Shown piece by piece: positions 60,446-64,000 of a stretch of 64,000 bases of DNA (positions are counted from its first letter, which is position 1; each line of letters begins with the position of its first letter). The translations under genes and the position numbers were made by a program. A model generated the notes under the pieces. The model was not told the DNA's origin. It saw only the letters and a program-made list of their open reading frames with translations, and did no database searches. The DNA comes from Haliea alexandrii. Its GTDB lineage: Bacteria > Pseudomonadota > Gammaproteobacteria > Pseudomonadales > Halieaceae. The stretch covers positions 62,001-126,000 of the forward strand of contig NZ_RFLW01000004.1 of the NCBI RefSeq assembly GCF_003719295.1, written 5' to 3'.

Positions 60446-62296
60446 ATGATAGCCTTGTTCGCTCTTCCGGTTGCCGCGCATAACGTACTGATGCAAAACC
60501 CCAGCTCGCATACGATACGCGCAAAAATTCTGGTCTGCGACGACGACCAGATCGTGCGGTTACTGACACGGCAGTGCCTGGAAGCGGAAGATATGGTTGT
60601 TGTCGAGGCGAGCAGCGGCCCGGAAGCACTGGAAATGTTTGCCCGGGAACGACCAGACCTCGTGTTCCTTGATGTTGAAATGCCGGGCATGAGCGGGCTT
60701 GAAGTGTGCAAGCTCATTCGCGAGATGCCGCAGGGCGAATCCATACCCATCATGATCGTCACCGGCTCCGACGATCGCGAATCCATTGATCTAGGCTTTG
60801 ACGCCGGTGCCACTCAATACAAAACCAAACCGGTCAACTGGTCGCTACTGGGACGGGACGTGCAGTACATGTTGCGCGCCAGCCAGGCGTTCAACTCCCT
60901 GCGTCGACAAGAAGACCGGCTGCGCTACCTGGCCTACTACGACCCACTGACGAACCTGCCAAACAGGCGCAATTTCAATGAACAACTGGTGCGCATTCTG
61001 AAGCGCAGCCAGCGCCGTAATTCCTTTGCGGCCCTGCTCTTCATCGACCTGGATAATTTCAAGCGCATCAACGACTCGATCGGCCACGGGCGAGGCGACC
61101 GACTGCTGGTAGAAATCGCCAAGCGCCTGACGCTGGAATTGCGCCAGGACGACGCTATCAACTTTTTCAGCGACGATGATGACGACGATGACAACAGCGG
61201 TGATGGCAGTGCGGAAATCGCGCGCCTGGGCGGTGACGAGTTCACAGTCGTATTGTCAGATGTGCCCGACACACAACACGTAGAGGGGATTGCAAGGCGG
61301 ATTCTTGAAAGCCTCTCGCAACCCATCGCACTGCAATCACATAACCCGGTTGTTACCCCCAGCATCGGAATCGCCATTTATCCAACGGATGGCGAAGACC
61401 CTGACAGCCTCATTCGCAACGCGGACACCGCCATGTACGTGGCAAAGGCCGCGGGGCGGGCCTGCTACCGCTTCTACAACGAAGAAATGAATGCCAAGGC
61501 CGTTGAACAACTCAAAATGGAAGAAGAGTTGCGCCACGGCATGCAGTCAGGCGAGCTGGAGCTGCGCTATCAGCCACAGGTAGAGGTTGCTACCGGCAAC
61601 GTGGTGAGCCTGGAATCACTGGTACGCTGGAAGCATCCAATACGCGGCATGGTATCACCTGCGGAATTCATCCCGGTCGCCGAGCGTACCGGGCAGATCA
61701 TTGAGCTCGGTGAATGGGTAATGACCCAGGTCGCCAAGGACTGCCAGTACTGGGACAGCCTCGGCTTGCCGTCTTTCCGCGTGAGTGTGAACATCTCCCC
61801 CTTGCAGTTCAACCAGAGTGGCCTATCGGGCTTCGTGCGCGGTTTCCTCGAAAACTCCAAGATGCTGCCGCATCGCCTGGAACTGGAGCTTACCGAGGGC
61901 GCCATCATGACCGATGCGGAAACGAACATCGTCAAACTGAAGGAACTCAAGGCCATTGGCCTCGACCTGGCAGTGGACGACTTTGGTACCGGCTATTCAT
62001 CCCTGAGTTACCTCAAGCGTTTTCCAATTGACACGCTGAAAATCGATCAGAGCTTCATTGCCGATCTTGGCAGCCCGGACGGTGCCGCGATCATCGATGC
62101 GATTCTCGCCCTGTCGCGCACTCTCAACCTGCGCGTGATTGCAGAGGGCATCGAAACCGCCGAACAGATGCGCTACCTGGTAGAGAAGAAGTGTGACCTG
62201 CTGCAGGGATATTACTTTTCCATCCCTGTGTACCCAGAGGAAGTGCCCAACCTGCTGCGACACAACTTTTCCGAGCAACTCGCCTCGGGCCAGTAG
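60446..62296 (+). CDS. Receiver-GGDEF-EAL response regulator with an Asp7 insertion
   Basis: Counted from the ATG at 60446 the protein has 616 residues; an ATG at 60491 (MQNPSSHTIRAK) would also work, giving 601, and neither has a clear ribosome binding site. The receiver has the acidic pocket CDDD and phospho-acceptor Asp76 in LVFLDVEMPG. The GGDEF domain keeps GGDEF at 262-266, but just before it carries an insertion with seven consecutive aspartates (243-249) followed by NSGDGS, and the RxxD inhibition site is missing. The EAL motif reads ESL (390-392) with ELTEG, DDFGTGYSS and AEGIE present. Probably an active phosphodiesterase. Confidence 0.9.
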   Translation: MIALFALPVAAHNVLMQNPSSHTIRAKILVCDDDQIVRLLTRQCLEAEDMVVVEASSGPEALEMFARERPDLVFLDVEMPGMSGLEVCKLIREMPQGESIPIMIVTGSDDRESIDLGFDAGATQYKTKPVNWSLLGRDVQYMLRASQAFNSLRRQEDRLRYLAYYDPLTNLPNRRNFNEQLVRILKRSQRRNSFAALLFIDLDNFKRINDSIGHGRGDRLLVEIAKRLTLELRQDDAINFFSDDDDDDDNSGDGSAEIARLGGDEFTVVLSDVPDTQHVEGIARRILESLSQPIALQSHNPVVTPSIGIAIYPTDGEDPDSLIRNADTAMYVAKAAGRACYRFYNEEMNAKAVEQLKMEEELRHGMQSGELELRYQPQVEVATGNVVSLESLVRWKHPIRGMVSPAEFIPVAERTGQIIELGEWVMTQVAKDCQYWDSLGLPSFRVSVNISPLQFNQSGLSGFVRGFLENSKMLPHRLELELTEGAIMTDAETNIVKLKELKAIGLDLAVDDFGTGYSSLSYLKRFPIDTLKIDQSFIADLGSPDGAAIIDAILALSRTLNLRVIAEGIETAEQMRYLVEKKCDLLQGYYFSIPVYPEEVPNLLRHNFSEQLASGQ

Positions 62297-62321
62297 ATTG
62301 GCAAATCGCAAACCAACTCGT

Positions 62322-64000
62322 ATGAATTTCAGGGCACTGTGGCTGACTGCCGTTCTGTGCCTCCCGCTACTGTCACGCGCTGCAGCACCCGATAACGAAC
62401 CTCTGTTGATAATGCTGCAGGGCAATTCGGTGCAGGAGCTGCGCGAACTGGTGGAACGTGCAGGGGGGAGCGTGACGCACGACCTGCCAATCATCAACGC
62501 CTTGGGCGCCTCCGTGACGACGCAACAACTCGAGCAGATTCGCAGCTCCCCCGTGCTCTCACGTCTGATTGACGACCTGTCGATGGATATGTCCGAGCCC
62601 TTGCCGCCGCCTGACGCCACGGCATGTGCGCTGGGCGGCGCGCTCGAGGCTCACCTTGGGAGCAATACGCTGAAATGGGCAGTCCATAACCTCGGCGAAG
62701 CAACCGACCGCCTGAAAAGCGTGAAGCTCTCCTGGCCAGCCGGTCTTGGCCCCGAACTGCATGCACAGCTGGGAGAGGCCACACTCGAGCTTTCTCCGGC
62801 CACGCTCGATGGCGAGGATCGCTGGCAGACAACCACTGACTTGGCGGAAGCAGAGGCGGGCCCGCAGCCGGGCACGCGCACACAATTCAGCATCACCTTT
62901 CCCGCCCATGTTTCTGACTTGCACGACCAGTGGCAGCAAAGCGATTTCCAGATAACATTGCAATTCGGCACAAGCTGCACATTGAAGCTCATTCCCGGCT
63001 ACGCCGATTACCTATCCGACACATATTACCCGCGCGTTTCAGGCGCCGCAGACCTCCATCGACATGGTATTACGGGGCGCGGTGTTACGGTAGCGGTGCT
63101 CGACTCCGGCCTGTGGGAACACCCTGCTCTGGCCACCGACACCGAAGGTGAGCCCCGCATCATTGGCCGCTATGACGCCATAAACAACAGAGCCAGCGTA
63201 CCGGTGCCCGACGCCAGTGGACACGGCACACACATGAGCAGCGTTATCGCAAACAGTGAGCGAGTACTCACACAGGGGCAACCGGATGGCAGCTACAAGG
63301 GCATTGCACCGGACGCGCAGCTGGTTGCGATTAAGGCCTTCGACGAAGAAGGGCAAGGTGACTTCCTGGATATCGTCCGCGGCATACAGTGGGTCGTCGA
63401 GCACCGCGAGCAGCTCAATATTCGAGTGCTGAACCTGTCATTTGCCGCCCGCCCCCGCTGGCCCTACTTCCTCGACCCGATCAATCAGGCACTCATGCAA
63501 GCCTGGGCAGCGGGCATTAGCGTCATCGCGGCCGCGGGGAACGAGGGCCCAGAACCGATGACTATCGGCTCGCCCGGAAATTTGCCCTACATTATCACTG
63601 TAGGTGCCTACACCGATTCCTGGACCGTGGATGACCGGAATGATGACTATATCCCCGGGTTCTCGTCACGTGGCCCAACGCCCAGCGGACACATCAAGCC
63701 AGACCTGGTGGCCCCTGGAGGCCATATCGCCGGCCTCGCAAGCCCAGATAGCACGCTCACGCGCAAACACCCCAACTACATGATCAGCAGCGGAGAACTG
63801 GTCATGACCGGCACCTCGCAGGCCAGCGCACTCGTCTCAGGTATTGCCGCGCTACTCCTGCAACTGGAACCGGAGCTGACACCCGATGACATCAAATGCA
63901 AATTGATGAGCAGCGCAGAACCCGCAATTCACAAAAACGGGCGCCTCTATTACAGCCCGTTCCTGCAGGGCAGCGGAGCGGTCAGCGCGACCCGGGCTAT
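62322..64000 (+). CDS. Secreted S8 (subtilisin-like) serine protease, 3' end missing
   Basis: The frame runs from the ATG at 62322 to the window edge (559 codons, no stop). A signal peptide ends near SRAAA (residue 22). Residues about 25-240 form a non-catalytic N-terminal region. The peptidase domain follows, with the complete triad: Asp261 in VAVLDSGLW, His301 in SGHGTHMSSV and Ser499 in MTGTSQASA, plus oxyanion Asn407 in AAGNEG. It should be exported and degrade proteins outside the cytoplasm, possibly through the type II secretion system at the other end of the window. It starts 25 bases after the c-di-GMP gene. Confidence 0.9.
   Translation, partial: MNFRALWLTAVLCLPLLSRAAAPDNEPLLIMLQGNSVQELRELVERAGGSVTHDLPIINALGASVTTQQLEQIRSSPVLSRLIDDLSMDMSEPLPPPDATACALGGALEAHLGSNTLKWAVHNLGEATDRLKSVKLSWPAGLGPELHAQLGEATLELSPATLDGEDRWQTTTDLAEAEAGPQPGTRTQFSITFPAHVSDLHDQWQQSDFQITLQFGTSCTLKLIPGYADYLSDTYYPRVSGAADLHRHGITGRGVTVAVLDSGLWEHPALATDTEGEPRIIGRYDAINNRASVPVPDASGHGTHMSSVIANSERVLTQGQPDGSYKGIAPDAQLVAIKAFDEEGQGDFLDIVRGIQWVVEHREQLNIRVLNLSFAARPRWPYFLDPINQALMQAWAAGISVIAAAGNEGPEPMTIGSPGNLPYIITVGAYTDSWTVDDRNDDYIPGFSSRGPTPSGHIKPDLVAPGGHIAGLASPDSTLTRKHPNYMISSGELVMTGTSQASALVSGIAALLLQLEPELTPDDIKCKLMSSAEPAIHKNGRLYYSPFLQGSGAVSATRA

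Noticed and set aside
1-64000. tRNA, rRNA, insertion sequences or prophage
   Set aside because: I found no cloverleaf candidates, transposase, integrase or phage structural genes; gaps between genes are short.

Overview
The window is GC-rich, densely coding bacterial DNA with no rRNA, tRNA, CRISPR array, insertion sequence or phage gene that I can see. Gene content points to a marine heterotrophic gammaproteobacterium, by resemblance of the Halieaceae/OM60-NOR5 (Cellvibrionales) kind: a type II secretion operon, a steroid-core degradation operon, a CrbS/CrbR acetate switch, a DcaP-type porin, FabV, AceE/AceF, BepA, NadA and c-di-GMP enzymes. The taxonomic placement is inference from gene content.

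Layout. (1) 1-7735, minus: a type II secretion operon read gspE-F-G-H-I-J-K-L-M and then a GspC/XpsN-like gene cut by the window edge. (2) 7829-9031, minus: a thiolase, followed by about 500 bases of non-coding DNA (9032-9538) holding two large cruciform-forming repeats of one family plus a degenerate direct repeat. (3) 9539-23152, minus: one tightly packed 14-gene operon, fadD3-like ligase, two Lrp/AsnC regulators, ipdA, ipdB, ipdC, echA20-like, two acyl-CoA dehydrogenases, fadA6-like, an SDR, two more acyl-CoA dehydrogenases and ipdF. Gene for gene this is the pathway that breaks steroid rings C and D (HIP degradation), known from the KstR2 regulon of Mycobacterium and the scd genes of Comamonas. 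(4) 23286-24917, minus: a separate acyl-CoA ligase. (5) 25110-37910: an acetate-response module. It holds the SSS-domain hybrid kinase CrbS, its LuxR-type regulator CrbR, a porin, a DUF4212 plus SSS acetate-type symporter, an unknown small protein, a CBS/DUF294 protein, a DnaQ-like exonuclease and acetyl-CoA synthetase. A 16-bp palindromic motif occurs four times, at the crbR/porin, symporter and acs promoters.

(6) 37921-39948, minus: an MBL-fold hydrolase and the enoyl-ACP reductase FabV. (7) 40045-41997, plus: a Pho-box-like element and a lipoprotein of the choice-of-anchor I family. (8) 41975-46762, minus: a four-gene glucosylglycerate operon (glycerate kinase, HAD phosphatase, GpgS, GH13 phosphorylase) that can make and recycle a nitrogen-free osmolyte. 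(9) 46836-51226, minus: aceE-aceF, with a palindrome lying in the probable promoter. (10) 51481-57332: an M16 peptidase lipoprotein, an AI-2E-family permease, a TusA-like protein and the M48 protease BepA. (11) 57333-64000: NadA, two adjacent GGDEF-EAL proteins (one with a seven-aspartate insertion beside its GGDEF motif), and a secreted subtilisin-like protease that runs off the window.

How it fits together: secretion of hydrolases, uptake of small acids, degradation of a steroid nucleus to acetyl-, propionyl- and succinyl-CoA-type products, and an acetate switch with acs describe a cell that scavenges lipids and steroids. Names for the HIP, acetate and glucosylglycerate genes rest on motifs, protein lengths and gene neighbourhood recalled from the literature, not on database searches.
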